NCBI GenBank assembly: GCA_021157805.1
Contig: JAGGVW010000251.1
Location: 1 to 6,257 of the forward strand
Length of the DNA stretch: 6,257 bases
Source: a bacterium
GTDB taxonomy: Bacteria > Ratteibacteria > UBA8468 > B48-G9 > JAFGKM01
Direction: 5' to 3'
Shown: in pieces, positions 5,540 to 6,257 of the stretch
How the letters are laid out: every line of letters starts with the position of its first letter
Position numbering within the stretch: the stretch's first letter is position 1
Translations under genes and position numbers: made by a program
The notes under the pieces: generated by a model
Seen by the model: only the letters and a program-made list of their open reading frames with translations
Databases searched by the model: none
What the model was told of the DNA's origin: nothing

Positions 5540-6257
5540 GATATCACAGAATAAAGGGATGTATACATATACATTTCCCAATGAATTTAATGGAAAAAGG
5601 TGTTGAAATTATTTCAAAAAGTGCAGAAAAGTCAGGAATTGATTTTGCTATTCTTACAAGTCATATTCCCGAAAAAAATGCTTCCAGATATGAAAAAATT
5701 CTTAAATTTAATAATTATTATGGAAAAACATTAATTATTTCAGGGCAGGAAACAAATGATTTACATAAAAAAAATCATCTCATCATTGCAGGAGAAAAAA
5801 AGTGGCATAGAAAAAGAGAAAAAATTGGAGAAATAATAAAAAATATAAATAAAAATTCTCTTACAGTGGCAGCCCATCCTTTTGGCTCTCACAGGTTGTT
5901 TTTTGAAAGGAAAAGCTATGAATGGACAGAATGGGAAGTTAAATTTGATTGTATTGAGGTTTGGTCTCTTCTTTTTGACTGGGCATCTTTAACACATCCT
6001 TTCAATTTACCTTACAGATATTTTACTTTCCCTGATAATTTAAAAGGACCTGATGAGAAAACAATTTCAAAATGGGATGAGATTTCAAAGAATAGGAAAA
6101 TTACAGGAATTGCAGGACTTGATATTCATAAAATACCTTTCTTTCTTGAAATTTTTGATATCAAAAGAAATTTTCTTTACGAGACAACATTTAAAATTTT
6201 AAGAAATTACCTTTTTCTTAAAGAAAGTTTATCAGGAAATTCTGAACAGGATATAAA
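5533..6257 (+). CDS. PHP-domain metal-dependent hydrolase, 3' end missing
   Basis: PHP proteins are TIM-barrel-like, multi-metal phosphoesterases that include histidinol phosphatase, the DNA polymerase III proofreading domain and many stand-alone enzymes. The first 241 codons are present and the frame is still open at the right edge. Metal-site motifs appear in family order: CIHIHF with H12 and H14, LTSH with H44, GQE with E73, NHLI with H82, TVAAHPFGSH with H115, and GIAGLDIHK with D197 and H199. Motif II is TSH instead of the usual TDH. Start: ATG 5533 has GAGG at 5523-5526 with 6-nt spacing and begins just before the first metal motif. No polymerase or signal sequence is seen. No clear promoter of its own was found in the 39 nt after the tRNA. 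The substrate is unknown; the partner genes lie beyond the window. Confidence 0.87.
   Translation, partial: MSRYHRIKGCIHIHFPMNLMEKGVEIISKSAEKSGIDFAILTSHIPEKNASRYEKILKFNNYYGKTLIISGQETNDLHKKNHLIIAGEKKWHRKREKIGEIIKNINKNSLTVAAHPFGSHRLFFERKSYEWTEWEVKFDCIEVWSLLFDWASLTHPFNLPYRYFTFPDNLKGPDEKTISKWDEISKNRKITGIAGLDIHKIPFFLEIFDIKRNFLYETTFKILRNYLFLKESLSGNSEQDI

Noticed and set aside
5399..5581. 60-codon minus-strand open frame
   Set aside because: It reads through the whole tRNA-Glu gene and its promoter, so it is not a protein gene.
1..6257. CRISPR array, insertion sequence or attachment site at the tRNA
   Set aside because: No regularly spaced repeats, transposase or integrase gene, or repeated copy of the tRNA 3' end was found in the window.

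Overview
The window looks like AT-rich chromosomal DNA (roughly 30% G+C by eye) from an anaerobic, probably uncultivated, bacterium. Shine-Dalgarno sites of the GGAGG type and sigma-70-type promoters (TTGACA/TATAAT-like) argue for a bacterium rather than an archaeon. A V/A-type ATPase, a ferredoxin-fused electron-transfer flavoprotein, a family-4 uracil-DNA glycosylase and a URO-D/methyltransferase-like gene suggest anaerobic metabolism. The phylum cannot be fixed from this sequence alone.

Positions 1-4749 form one tightly packed minus-strand transcription unit. Read in its own direction it is etfB - etfA - V-ATPase subunit K - subunit E - uracil-DNA glycosylase - subunit C - a URO-D-like gene that runs off the left edge. 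Gaps are 1 to 3 nt, or the genes overlap, and no internal terminator is visible. A strong extended -10 promoter at 4786-4813 drives it. The proteolipid K keeps every sequence position that binds Na+ in the Enterococcus hirae rotor, so a Na+-coupled enzyme is likely. The Etf pair is of the type with two [4Fe-4S] clusters fused to EtfA, as in electron-bifurcating complexes. A plausible link between the two parts is redox-driven Na+ export (for example by a ferredoxin:NAD oxidoreductase not in this window) coupled to the Na+-ATPase. That link is inference.

Positions 4750-4869 hold two divergent promoters. The rightward one drives a 183-residue single-pass membrane protein of unknown function (4870-5421). 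Its stop codon directly abuts the 3' end of a minus-strand tRNA-Glu(CTC) gene (5422-5493). The tRNA promoter overlaps the start of the next plus-strand gene, a PHP-domain metal-dependent hydrolase (5533 to the right edge, truncated).

No mobile element, CRISPR array or prophage gene was seen. The main oddities are organisational: a DNA-repair gene inside a V-ATPase operon, Etf genes where subunit I is usually found, no A/B/D/F/I subunits in view, and extreme compaction around the tRNA.
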